From assembly GCA_014904985.1 (NCBI GenBank), contig MU129062.1:62001-126000 (forward strand): a DNA stretch of 64,000 nucleotides, in the 5' to 3' direction. This document shows positions 1-10,708 of the stretch, one piece after another (within the stretch, counting starts at the first letter, position 1; each line of letters starts with the position of its first letter). The notes beneath the pieces are model-generated. The model did no database searches, had not been told where the DNA came from, and saw nothing but the letters and a program-made list of their open reading frames with translations. Both the position numbers and the translations under genes were made by a program. The stretch is from Hydnum rufescens UP504 (lineage: Eukaryota > Basidiomycota > Agaricomycetes > Cantharellales > Hydnaceae).

Positions 1-85
1 ATATCAACATGTCTTCTAGAGGTGAAGTGATGCCTCTTGTCTTTTTAGCTTGTCATGTGCTTGACCGATCCACCATGGTTGCAGT

Positions 86-730
86 TTGATCCTGCTTCAT
101 TCGCTACGCCAGTGTATGCCAGGAGTCCCCATAAAATACCCTCATCATCTTACTCTCAACGTCTCTCCCATAGCTCGACAAAAATGGCTTAATGCACCGC
201 CCCTTGTCAGATTTTCCATCAGATCCAGAGCTAAGAATGCCGTCGAGATTCCGCAGCCGCCTCATAATTTGAACTTTCTCGGACGCTCTGACGTCGAAAT
301 TGGACCCCATATCTTCCCCGATACAAAGCTCGTCGAGGTTCAGTATGACTCCCTACCTGGAATGCCAGTTTACGTAGGGAGCGTCCCTCAGTATCCTCCC
401 ATACGGACCGACGTCCTTATCGAATTCAAGGAGAACACGGCGGAGCGATTCCTTCTGCCTTTAGACTGTGCTCTCGTTGAGCGCGTCATGGAGCACGGTA
501 GTCCCACTGTGTTGCTGTCTACAATAGTTTCAGGTACACCCACCGAGCCTATTGAGGGTCCACTCCCACAGGAGCCCATCACATTTCGATTCGTGCATGC
601 CGGTGCTTCGATGTGGGAGGCGATAGAAAGAAGAGTGAAAGCTTCCCCACTCTCATTATCACAGATACAGCAGTCGCTTCAACAGGCCGTCAGTGACCTC
701 CTGAAGGCCCAATTGTGGTATCGGAACTGA
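86..730 (+). CDS. Unidentified protein, 3' part of a gene that starts left of the window
   Basis: I do not recognise this protein. The open frame runs about 214 codons and ends in a TGA at 728-730. It has no ATG near its left edge, so it is probably the last exon or exons of a gene that begins outside the window. The residues look like a real folded protein: mixed hydrophobic and charged, with PDTKLVEVQYDSLPGMPVYVG in the middle and a helical C-terminus (SLSQIQQSLQQAVSDLLKAQ). An alternative frame just after a possible acceptor AG near position 84 also reads sensibly for about 35 codons. The true exon start, or a local frame slip, is therefore unresolved. Confidence 0.5.
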   Translation: MILLHSLRQCMPGVPIKYPHHLTLNVSPIARQKWLNAPPLVRFSIRSRAKNAVEIPQPPHNLNFLGRSDVEIGPHIFPDTKLVEVQYDSLPGMPVYVGSVPQYPPIRTDVLIEFKENTAERFLLPLDCALVERVMEHGSPTVLLSTIVSGTPTEPIEGPLPQEPITFRFVHAGASMWEAIERRVKASPLSLSQIQQSLQQAVSDLLKAQLWYRN

Positions 731-874
731 AAATGCCCTCCTAGATTTCATCTCCTCGACCCCGTGTCTATATACCCCATCGCTTACCCGAGGGTCCTTT
801 GTTCAATAACGTATCCGAAGTACATCGTCCACCCTCGTCCATTGATGTACTCCCCGTCTCATTATTTTTTTTAG

Positions 875-2119
875 GCTGTACTCGATAAATTTGCTCCGAA
901 GCCCCTCGTATTAAAGGAGCTGCGGGTTGGGCCTCCGGTTCCGGTGAAGCCGGATTTCTACGTCCAAGCGCAAAGCACCTGCCGCTACTGCAGCATCAGG
1001 GGCGCAACGCGAGTCCAGCGCGGCGTCCGGCTCCGCAGCAGGGACGACAGGCGAGGGCGGGGGCTGAAGGCGGTGCACCCAGGAAGAAATACGAGAGACG
1101 GATCAAGGTGCAGTGCTCGACGTGCGGAAAGCAGATCGCGAGGAAAGCACAGGACGTGGGAAAGGACAGCTACAGTTCAGTATTTGATGTCTTTTCTCTT
1201 GTTTTCAATGCACCGGTATCGCATCTAACGTTCTTTCTTTCAATGATTTATTTGTGTAGAAGCCTACTGTCGTTCTTGTGCCACTGAAGCCAAGAAAAGT
1301 GGAGTGTCATCAAAGACTACTACGTCTACTTGCACTTCTAACCATATTTCTCGTCCTTTGCCCCGGCACTGTGTAGAGGTGGTTATATCTGGTCCACGTC
1401 GTTCTCCCCACCCAGCTTCCTCGGTTCCCCTTCCAGCGCATTGGACTTCGGGAACTAGCCAACATCCTCCGCCTTCTTATAATTATTACCCCTCAAGACC
1501 ATCCACCCACCCAGTGAATTCGCCATATGCAAGTACATACCCGCCTCATCCGGCTCAAGCATACGGGCAAATGACAGGAACAGGAGCACCATCAACCACC
1601 CAGTCGTCTTCATCTTCGCAGCAGCCACCTCCTCCACTTCCCTATCCCGTCCAAGCGATCTCGTCGCCCTATCCGGCCCCGGGGAACCCTTATGCGTACG
1701 CATACCGTCAGCCTGCTTACCCGCCCGTCGCATCCCCCTACTCCGGGAGCCCCTACGGACCACAAGGATACTATGGTGCACAAGCTTGGCGCAGTGCATA
1801 CGCACCGTCTGCCTCTATACTACCACCTCCCGGATCTCGTTCCCCGCGAAGTTATGTCCCACCGCAGCGCGCTCCTCCTCCCACGGATCCCCAAGCGACC
1901 ACTCGCTATCCACTACCACATCCAGCTTTACCGCCTCATTTGCCCTCCAGTCATCACCACCCCTATTACCAAACATATCAACCACTGCCACCGCCTGTGG
2001 CGCCGCCGCCGCCGCCACCACCGCCGTCGTCATCAACCACGTCTAGTGCTCACCCTCAGTCATCTACACCAGATTCCGCACCTGCGTCAGGGTCGGCGTC
2101 AAATCCCACAGAGGTATAG
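875..2119 (+). CDS. Pro/Tyr/Ser-rich protein with a two-CxxC zinc-ribbon-like motif
   Basis: Exon 1 ends with KVQCSTCGKQIARKAQD and exon 2 begins AYCRSCATEAKKSG. An intron of about 80 nt (roughly 1179-1259) joins them, so the spliced product has two CxxC pairs about 20 residues apart, like a small zinc ribbon. The rest, to the TAG at 2117-2119, is low complexity. It is rich in PY, PP and Q, with a run of ten prolines near 2000-2030, as in disordered transcription-related or RNA-related proteins. The 5' end is unclear. Upstream coding potential moves through three frames (about 875-960, 963-1070 and 1030-1177), and no ATG is seen in them apart from one at 845 that is cut off by a TAG beside a T8 run. 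A one-base error in the G-rich stretch near 1060 would connect two of the frames. The function is unknown. Confidence 0.5.
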
Positions 2120-2355
2120 AATATCGATTGTGCATGCTGGTAAGGTACATTGTGTTAAAGCAAGCCGGATCTCATCGTAATTACGTGCCAAGATGTGTCC
2201 AAGAATAACGTGCGATATGCTCAAAGGTTCGTTAGGGAGGAGAAACTATAGAGCGCAGATATTTGTACACATAAATCAACAAACAAAAAATAAAACAAAG
2301 AGAGCGCGGACAAGCAAAGGTGCACAGATCAACAGGCAGAAAGCAAGAGACATGA
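2120..2355. other. Convergent 3' flank, no gene
   Basis: This is the gap between two genes whose 3' ends face each other. It is A-rich around 2270-2310, which suits overlapping 3' untranslated regions and polyadenylation. I see no coding sequence. Confidence 0.5.
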
Positions 2356-5300
2356 TCAATCAAGATCTTGAGGGGTCGTGACGTACCAGAAGACAGCAAG
2401 GGAGATGGAAATGGCCACGGTCCTCCAGTGCTCTCGTGTGGTGGAGATGAATTTGCTCAACAAGAAAATGACAGTGAGGACTGTGTATCGGAAAATGGCG
2501 AAGCGCGAGAGGTATTCTCCAACGGAAAAGCTTAGGCTCCAGTATTTGCGGAGGAGGCTGATCACCATCAGGATCAAACTCAGGACGACAACGGCCGCAA
2601 AAGCGATGGCAACTTGGATCCAGCGAGGCAGCATTCTCCATATTGGATAGAGAAGCCACCGAATAGTGAAACCGAGGAATTCAAGTGTGTACTCGATGAA
2701 TGGCCCAAGAACTTCTCCTGCCCACGGGGGTAAACCGGAGATATAGGGGAGTGTTGTTTGTCCAGTGACGCTAAGCTGGCGAGCCAAGTCGACAATCCGG
2801 CCCAGCTAGAAGATAAGCCGGTCATTAAGAAAGACATCCTCCAGGGCAGGCAAATCTCACCTCAGGATACGTAGTATCAATTTGCAGAGCCGCGTTGTCA
2901 TAAATCGGCTGCACCCTACTCATAAACCCGGAGACATCGACCTGCGCACGCTGGAGCTGTTCTAACTTCCCATTCACGGCTTCCCACTCATCTTCCAACC
3001 GCGAAGTGCCGTCCATCACAGATGAAATAGCACCCCGACGGTCATCTACATCCATAGGAGAAAGCCAAGACACTTGGTGACTTCGTACTGCCGACATAAA
3101 GTCGCGTCGAAGCTCAAGGTTCCGACGCCGGTGTGCATGGATTGCTTCAGTTTTCGACCATCCTGACGCCTGGGAATCAGAATAAGGAGCGAATGCACCC
3201 AGGATATCCAAGGGGTTTTCTTCATCCTCTAAGCCGAGAATAGATACCATCAGTTTTCGGGAATGGGCCAAAGCTACGAGCCGTTCTACGGCGTTCTGGG
3301 TTATTCGCATCAGATGAGCATTATGACTCTTCACCCGTTCAAGCACGCTGCACACGGAATCAATTCATAGAACGTTAAAGACATATAAGGCACCGCACAG
3401 TGACAGAGGCACTTACGCGGCCCGTTGACTATACACCTCGCGATACTGTTGCTCTGCTTCCTCCATCTCGATCCGTTGCAATGATGGACTTGGACTATCG
3501 GGTCGGGGAAAATGGGAAGCCAAATCTGCTGTGAAGGCGTGATAGTCTGGTGGAGGGGGCGACACCTCCGGTGCTTCGACGTTAGATATCAGGTGAGCAC
3601 TGTCATGGCTCCCCTCTGTCGCAGGACTGGTCAGGTTCATCCGACTGAACAAGGGCCATCTCATCGAACTGGCTCGGCTCGGAGCAGGTGCACGTAGTTT
3701 CATCTTGGAATCTTCATCACTGGCTGATTGCTCAAGTTTGAATGGAATGGGTCGGAGCTCGCTATCCGTCAGAATTCCATCTGAAGGGGAGAGATCAAAG
3801 CTCTCTACATCATCATTCAAGTGTGTTCGCCTAGATCGCATGAAACCAAGATCGCGCCGAGAACTTGCCGGGGAGCGCTCATGATGCAAGGGGGGGGATG
3901 CTGACCGAAGAAAATTGTGACGAGATCCGAGCTGCAGATCGCGGAGCCCAGGCAATGACATCCGGAATCCTCGGGCACTGCTGCGCGGAGAGCTGGTGGG
4001 AAGGTTCGTTGGGTCACGATCCATCGACCCTTTGGGGGACGACTCCTCCAGATCAATGGAAGTCATACGAGAGATATCCGAGGTTACTGCAATCGGTGAC
4101 TGCTGAGTCAGGTGCCGGGAGCTGTTCCCAGAGGGAGAGACGGCGCCATCAATTGAGCGTGAGCGATCCATGGGATGGGCAACCTCATGGTATCGGGTCT
4201 GCTGTCGACTGACATAGTCAGAAACCACCTGGGCTGTGACATGCCAATCTTTTACTTCCTTTCGACCTGCGGCAGCAGATTGGAATTTTTGATGAAGGGA
4301 GGCGAGATAGGGTAGCCAATGTAATTGTGCTGACTCTCGGACGTAGCCTGATGGAGCTTCATTTATTGTTCCCAGAGTGCCGGATGATCGTACAGCAGCT
4401 GGAAGGCGGACGGATACAGAGAAAGGGGACCGCGTCCCGTCCCCTAGGTCCGGCGGGACTGACTTACGAAAATCAGCACGTCGCGAGTCTGCCATAGCCT
4501 TTCGCCATTTCACAACATCCACAAGACTGGGTGGTCTCCTGCGATTGTCGATTGCTTCGTAGATAATGCGGTAGCGCAGGCCAAGTTGCGCTTTGGTGCT
4601 TTCTGCACGTTCTATGGTACTGGGATGCAGTTGCTCCCGATATTGACGTATCCGATTCTCTGTGAGGTTGATCTCAGGTTTGAAGTACGGTCAGGAAAAG
4701 CAGGTGGTCATCGAACCTGCTTGCAACTCTCGAAGGATCCTATTGGAGTCCTCTTGTGAAGGCGATTGTTTAGGAGATGATTCCTTTGTTCTTGGAGCCA
4801 TCTTGATCCGGACGTCACTGAAGAGGCTGACTAGCCTTCGACGATTGAAGCTAGTCCTTCGGCTAGGGTCCAGATCGTCATGACTATTACCACGCTTGCT
4901 CAGTGAATGACCGGGGGGCAATATCCGTGGGGGACTCTCGATAGTCTCGGAGTGTTGGGTTGGCGGAGGTGGTTGAGAAACGAGAGAATGATCGGTAGTA
5001 GAATTAGAATCGGGCAAGACAGGGAAATCGACGGGATTAAACGTTTGTACACGACGGTTCAGTTCGGCTGCTTGAGCCTGAAGCAATGGGTCTACAGGGC
5101 CGACGCACAAGCTAGGTATATAAGGGGTTGCGGATCGAAAGATGCACTCACCAATGTGGATAGGGTCATCAAGCAGACCCAAAGAAAAGTTATCAGAGGC
5201 ATCAGGGCGTTTGACATCGAGTCTATGTGACCTAGAGTGCTTTCTACGGGTATCTGAGTGTCGTCGGCTGGTGACTTTGTCTCCGTCGTCAGTACGCTCA

Positions 5301-5545
5301 TGAGCAGATTGTGTTCGTGGCCGTTTCGCGGAGGAGAGAGTCGCATTTGGGGTACGTTTCAAAGGAGATCTAGTGGGGGGCGAATGCCGCGCTAAAGTGG
5401 CCCTGTCTGTTCCTAGGGGAGGCAGGGCATCTATCGAAAGCACTATCGAATGCTGTCGTCGATGCCGCCTTCCTGGAGAGGGACCATTGGGGCGCTCAGC
5501 GTCTGGGGGGCGCATAGAATCATTGATTTCCCCGCCGTCCAGCAT
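2356..5545 (-). CDS. Large Ser-rich protein with C-terminal membrane segments
   Basis: I do not recognise the family. Reading on the minus strand, I place four exons: about 5545-4727, 4666-3413, 3355-2867 and 2806-2356, totalling roughly 1000 residues. The start is the ATG at 5545; an in-frame GTG lies slightly upstream. The N-terminal half is disordered, basic and Ser/Pro/Arg-rich. Exon 2 opens with a charged helical block (RIRQYREQLHPSTIERAES) and then returns to Ser-rich linker. Exon 3 is predicted helical. The last exon holds two or three strongly hydrophobic stretches, for example around WIQVAIAFAAVVVLSLILMV and FRYTVLTVIFLLSKFI, and ends WYVTTPQDLD. A long soluble N-terminus with a C-terminal membrane anchor suggests an ER or nuclear-envelope protein. 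That location is inference only. Confidence 0.6.
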
Positions 5546-5879
5546 AGGGGAAGGAAACACCTGTTGTGGACGGCCAGTGCGGAATCGGGGAGCTGACCGG
5601 TAATTCCCGCCGCCCCACTCGAGCTCCTTTTCGGAACTTTTAAAAAAGAAAACCTCTTGGTCCCATCATCCCATCACTACTGCCTCAAACTTATCGATTT
5701 CCATCATTTGAATGCATTATTTTTCTTTCAGTGGCAAAACCAATCTATCGTAGTTGGTGAGAAAAAAGGGGTCTCGACTCAATTCAGTTGAGCCAGTCAC
5801 GGCGGTAACGTGTACTCGTTTAAACATTTTGTCTGAGGTCTAAATAATTCCATCACATTACAGTAGTCTATGGGGAGCT
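5546..5879. other. Intergenic promoter region
   Basis: This is the 5' flank of the minus-strand gene ending at 5545. The right edge (about 5820-5879) resembles the DNA 3' of the second fumarase copy near 58194-58260. The duplication therefore probably extends into this flank. I see no coding sequence. Confidence 0.4.
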
Positions 5880-6960
5880 CTACGGGTCTGCGACTTCAGG
5901 GTCTAGATACAGGATAAACTCTGGTTGCACTTTCTCGGCACTGTCGCCTCCCTCGACGTCGTTCACTCTTTGTGCACCTTCTTCCCACACTTGGTCACAT
6001 CTGCAAGCACCATTTTTTAGAACCGAATCTAGAGACCTTTACGCATTATCATATCCCATATGACCGTTTAAGATCGTAATCAGCATGAGTGAATCGTTCA
6101 CAACTTGGGTAATCCTTTTCTCGTTCGCCTGATGCCGACAACTCGGTTCCTCATGAATGAGCGCGAAGCTAGGGAGGTGAATTATCAATGAGAATAGAGA
6201 TGTAATCGTAGACAGACTACAATCCGAGAGCAATCGAATAGGCTGTAAAACGTTCTTGAACACATTAAGCTAAGACATGGAAAGCTTCGGATGAGTGTTT
6301 TGATGATAAAAGTGCATAGTAATCAGGTGACCAACCTCAAATGGGTGTCCCATACTTCCAGAAATCGAGACCGTAGCGTTAGTAGCCATCACCTGGGCAG
6401 CAACCACGCTCTGCGCCTCGCACTGCGTGGGATTCACGTTACCAGGCATAATAAATGATGCTGGCTCATTCCCGGGAAGACTTGGCTCGCCCAAGCCACA
6501 TCCTGGTGACCCCAGGTACCGAATACCGTTCGTGATGTTCATAAACGACACGGCCACAAACATTCAGTGCACCACGTGCTTCCACCAGAGCGTCGTGACT
6601 CGGAAGTGCTTCACACTATTTCCAGGCCCAAACCATTAGCATAATCACACTTCCGCTTTGTTGTGTATAGCAGGTACCACGAACCCGATTTGGCCCCCAG
6701 TAATACCAGAGATTTTCATATCAAATCCCCTTTTAGCATTTAAACCCTGCTCTCATCATAGTACCACAGTCCAATCAGCAAACCATATCTCCAACAAGGA
6801 CACCAGAGTCTAGATGACTGACTCACTTTACCAACCGCAGTTCCGCCCTGCGCAAAGATGTTTAGGTGGGGGAAGACCCCCTCTATTCGTCTACTATGGA
6901 AATGCCATTCTTCATCGCGGGGTGCATTGCTATCAGAAAACTAGTCAGTCGTGCAATCCG
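5880..6960 (-). pseudogene. Fumarase (class II) pseudogene, C-terminal half
   Basis: Read on the minus strand, scattered pieces align with the C-terminal half of class II fumarase. In order they are FAQGGTAVG (about 6840-6870), a [13 protein letters not shown] segment visible only after a frame change, [20 protein letters not shown], a degenerate signature reading [45 protein letters not shown], and HMGYDNA. The active enzyme has the signature GSSxMPxKxN; here the first two residues are altered and the lysine is Asn. Several frame breaks are present. The N-terminal half is missing. Introns and the 3' flank resemble those of the other copy at 56172-58193, so the two are duplicates. A functional gene is expected elsewhere in the genome. 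Confidence 0.85.
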
Positions 6961-7884
6961 AGGTAAGCTCTGGGCGACATTGAGTCAGGCCGTTTTTCCA
7001 CCAGCATGGAGGAGAGAAGAAGGAAGAAAAGGCGGGGCCCCACCCACTTCATCCGCATTCATATTAATTTGCGTTCCACTTGCTGGTTGGAACAACACCA
7101 ATTGGAATTCGTCAATAAGTCTCCTAGAAATAACCTGTAAGAGAGCCGGTTAGAAATAGAGGATTAGTGTGATTACAGGGCATTTTTCGGCAGACAACAA
7201 GTGCGAGTGGGACGAGGGGTAAATAAAGGGTGGGGAGGAAGGCGTGCACTCATATCCTCGGCGGCCCGGCTTATTGAATTCCCAATTTTGGGATCAAGGC
7301 CATGCTGACTCTTGCTGCAGCCTTCTTGAGGACGCCGAATGCCTTGATCAGGGGCGGTGGGAGGCATTCAGCTGGGCCGCTGATATCAAAGTCCTGGAAA
7401 GATCCAGGGTGGATCCCATTGCAAAGTCGTGTAAGGAGGGGGGAGCAGAGGATCTCTGAACGAATCGCTAAGTCTGGGCCTTGCAGTAACGATTCGCAGG
7501 GACCTTGAGACCGCCAGGGGTGTCTCTCTCATTGCGGAATGTGGGTCCAGATCACTGGGAGAGCGACCGCGTTTGTAGATAGGTTCACAAAGAGCCGAAA
7601 AAGAGAGGGGGGACAGGGTTTTGTGAAATTTAACAGCGCCCGCCCGTCCACCCCCCCCCTCCCCCTCGCAATTGAGAAAGGGATGAGAAAGTACCATCAC
7701 TTGAAGTCTAGCGGGAAAATGCGACGAAGAGCAAACATCGAAGCGAAGCAACCGCGTCGAGCAATCAGTGGCCCAGTTTCGCCCGACAACGTGACTATTA
7801 CGTAATACGAGCCATTTTCCGCAACGATGGTGAGCAAGCAAACATTATGCAGGGATCATTTTTCAACTTGTTCGCTCGTAGCCC
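6961..7884. other. Intergenic region upstream of LSG1
   Basis: Nothing recognisable. The stretch includes C/T-rich and G-rich runs (about 7640-7680). A 151-codon minus-strand open frame at 7386-7841 has low-complexity composition and no ATG support, so I regard it as chance. The right end is the LSG1 promoter. Confidence 0.45.
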
Positions 7885-10192
7885 ATGCCAAAATCGAAGA
7901 ACACTGTGGGCCTTGGACATGCAATACTGAACAAACGGGCCAAGGATGCAAAGGAGAAACGTACGAACAGTAATGTACAGTTGTCCTGATCCCTTGAAAA
8001 TTAGTGAGTTCTCTGTCTAATATCCATTGCATCATGCGCAGTACGCTATTGCGCCCGATTCCCCCGCGAATCTTAAGTCGGTAACACAGGAACGGGACCT
8101 TGACGAGTTCCTGAGCACTGCTCAGCTCGCGGCCACCGATTTCGCTGCAGGTTCGGAGCATATTTCTATTAGACCTGCATCCAATAGTGATTGCTACTTT
8201 TTTCAGAGCGACAGAACATCAAGATTATACAAGCCCCCGGCGTTGGTTCCTCGTCTGCCGCAAACCCCTTCTTACTTTCTGCGGACGAGGAGAAGGCCGC
8301 GCTCAGTAAACATTCTCAATACAAAAAGAGTCTACGCGTCCCGAGAAGACCACCCTGGACCAAATCCATGACGGCTGTTGAGGTTGACAAGCAGGAACGT
8401 GAAGCTTTCCTAAATTGGCGAAGAGGACTCGCTATGTTCGTCTTCTTTCTGCAATCTTGCCGTCCTAATATTGATGCTGTGGTTGACCAGGCTTCAAGAA
8501 ACCGAAAACTTCCTCTTCACTCCATTTGAGCGGAATATTGAGGTTTGGCGACAGCTTTGGAGAGTCCTCGAGCGATCCCATTTAATCGTCCAAATTATCG
8601 ATGCACGAAATCCCTTGCGATTTCGATGCGAGGATTTAGAAGACTACGTATATAACGTGGAAGGACCAGAAGGAGAGCGTGGCACTGGGCGTGGCCTACG
8701 GAAGGCACTGTTACTCGTCAATAAAGCAGATCTTCTCAGTCTTAACCAAAGGTGACGATCCAGGGCTTCTCCAGAGACAGGTGAAGCTGATCTTTAATGC
8801 AGACGCCAATGGGCAGATTATTTTGAAGCGAATGGCGTGAAATATGCATTCTTCTCGGCAGCGAACTCCAAAGCCTTACAAGAAGCCCGGTTAGCCGCCG
8901 AGCAGGCACTTATGCAGCCCCCTTCAAATGAGGAAGAAGATTCTGATGGCGACACCGAAACGAATAATTCAGACAACGACAGCGAATTCTCTCAGCCCAT
9001 TCCAATACTAGACATCCCTGCGTCTGCTCGTGCTGAAGCAGAAGCGTCTGTGATTGATCAGGATCCACGGACCAGAGTTTTGTCTGTCCTTGAACTGGAA
9101 AAACTATTCATCGAATCGGCGCCTGATTTACAAAGTAGGTTTTATCTCGGTCAAAATCTGAAACTGCCTTGATGTCCCTTCACAGAGTTTGCTCAGGGTG
9201 ACGCAGTACCAGCGAAAATTGGTTGTAGGCTTGGTTGGATATCCCAACGTTGGGAAATCCAGTACAATAAACGCCTTGTTGGGGGAAAAGAAAGTTAGCG
9301 TATCGTCAACGCCGGGCAAGACGAAACATTTCCAAACCATTCATCTTTCGCCTTCCATCTTGCTGTGTGATTGTCCCGGTCTCGTTTTCCCACAGTTTGC
9401 CACCAGTAAAGCGGATCTCGTATGTGATGGTGTGCTTCCTATCGATCAGTTGCGCGAGCACACGGCACCAGTTGCGCTTCTGGTGCAGAGAATTGCTACA
9501 CCCATGCTGGAAGGGATGTATGGGCTGTCTATTTATCGGAAGAGCGTTGAGGAGGGGGGCGACGGCAAAATTACTGCGGAAGACTTCCTAAAATCATACG
9601 CGAGTACGTCCTTAGAATCTATCAACTGTGCTCAAACGCTGATGCGCCTGGTTTCCCCCAGTTGCGAGAGGATTTACGCGAGCCGGTCAAGGGAATCCGG
9701 ACGAAGCACGGGCAGCACGATATATACTCAAGGACTACGTGGATGGCCGCCTCCTCTTTTGCCATCCACCGCCTGGAATCGATGGGGCGAATTCAACGCG
9801 GAGCAGCAGCAGCAAACCCTCGAAGCCCTTCAGCGTGCTGGAAAGAAAAAGGCGCCAACGACACGGGTAGGCAAGGATGCAGACACGTTTGTTCCGTCAA
9901 ATATTTCTGCCCTGGGTCTACTATCCCCCCTCAGAGCAATAGGTCGCGGAATCTCGATAACGATTTCTTCAGAAATGGGACCGGTCTCTCATCTCGGGCA
10001 TTTGTAAAGGGAGGGCCGGCTGATCGAGAGGAATTTACGCGGACAATGTTCTATCCACACCAGCATGCCATTGGGAATGATGGACGTCCAATAGACGGTG
10101 TCTCGCTTCCCGCACCCATCGCACCAAAGGACAAGAAGCATTTCAAAGGAGCAAAACATGTCAAGCATCGAAGTGGCAAAGGATATGACTAG
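7885..10192 (+). CDS. LSG1: LSG1, cytoplasmic large-ribosomal-subunit GTPase
   Basis: This is the GTPase that helps release the export adaptor Nmd3 from new 60S ribosomal subunits in the cytoplasm. It begins MPKSKNTVGLGHAILNKRA at 7885. The G motifs come in circularly permuted order, as in the YlqF/YawG family: DARNPL and NKAD first (about 8600-8730), then the P-loop GYPNVGKSS (about 9237) and DCPGLVFPQF (about 9370). The C-terminus, YVDGRLLFCHPPPG and the basic end HFKGAKHVKHRSGKGYD, is also typical. I place at least five short introns. The frame must change at three places (about 9215, 9785 and 9930), the last beside a C6 run. I infer base-call error in a live gene rather than decay. Confidence 0.93.
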
Positions 10193-10708
10193 ATCTTCGT
10201 AAAGGTGATTACTAGTATGATACACGGGGCGTTGAAATGGGATTCATTTGTGCCAGGTCAGAATGCTGCCCTGAGTGTCTCCCGAACCATGATCTCGCTT
10301 GCGGTGTGTTGCCAGACGGGGCCGATTTGGGAAAAGGCGATTGCAGTCTGGAGGAAATGACTCAGGAATTAGACTTCCCTTGTTCGTACTGAAGCATACT
10401 GTTAAGCTTGCAAATATATATGGGCGTTCTGTGGATCATCAGAACCAGTGTGAAGAACAAGAACAAGGGATCTCACGATTCTGGAGATGCCTTGGTTCCT
10501 ACAAGTGCGTCCAACGTCTCAACAGTGGTATGAGCTACAGGCAATGCAAAAATTCAGTGCTATTTTTCCTAATAAGGGCAATAGGATTATCTGACTGTCT
10601 GGGGTTGTAGGGATACCCTTTACGTAGGAGGGCAGTGACATTGACTCGGGCGGAAGCAAAAACCTGCTTTGGCCACGACGGGTACGTAATGCCACCAACC
10701 CGTCGATT
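10193..10708. other. Intergenic region, no gene seen
   Basis: This separates the LSG1 stop from the lipase start. Only short scattered open frames occur, none with recognisable residues. It should contain the LSG1 terminator and the lipase promoter. Confidence 0.45.

Noticed and set aside
1455..1805. Long minus-strand open frame opposite the Pro/Tyr-rich gene
   Set aside because: It is the shadow of a compositionally biased plus-strand exon, with no start context or splice structure of its own.
7386..7841. A 151-codon minus-strand open frame upstream of LSG1
   Set aside because: It has no ATG support, no recognisable residues and low-complexity composition from C-rich and G-rich runs. It is better read as promoter DNA.
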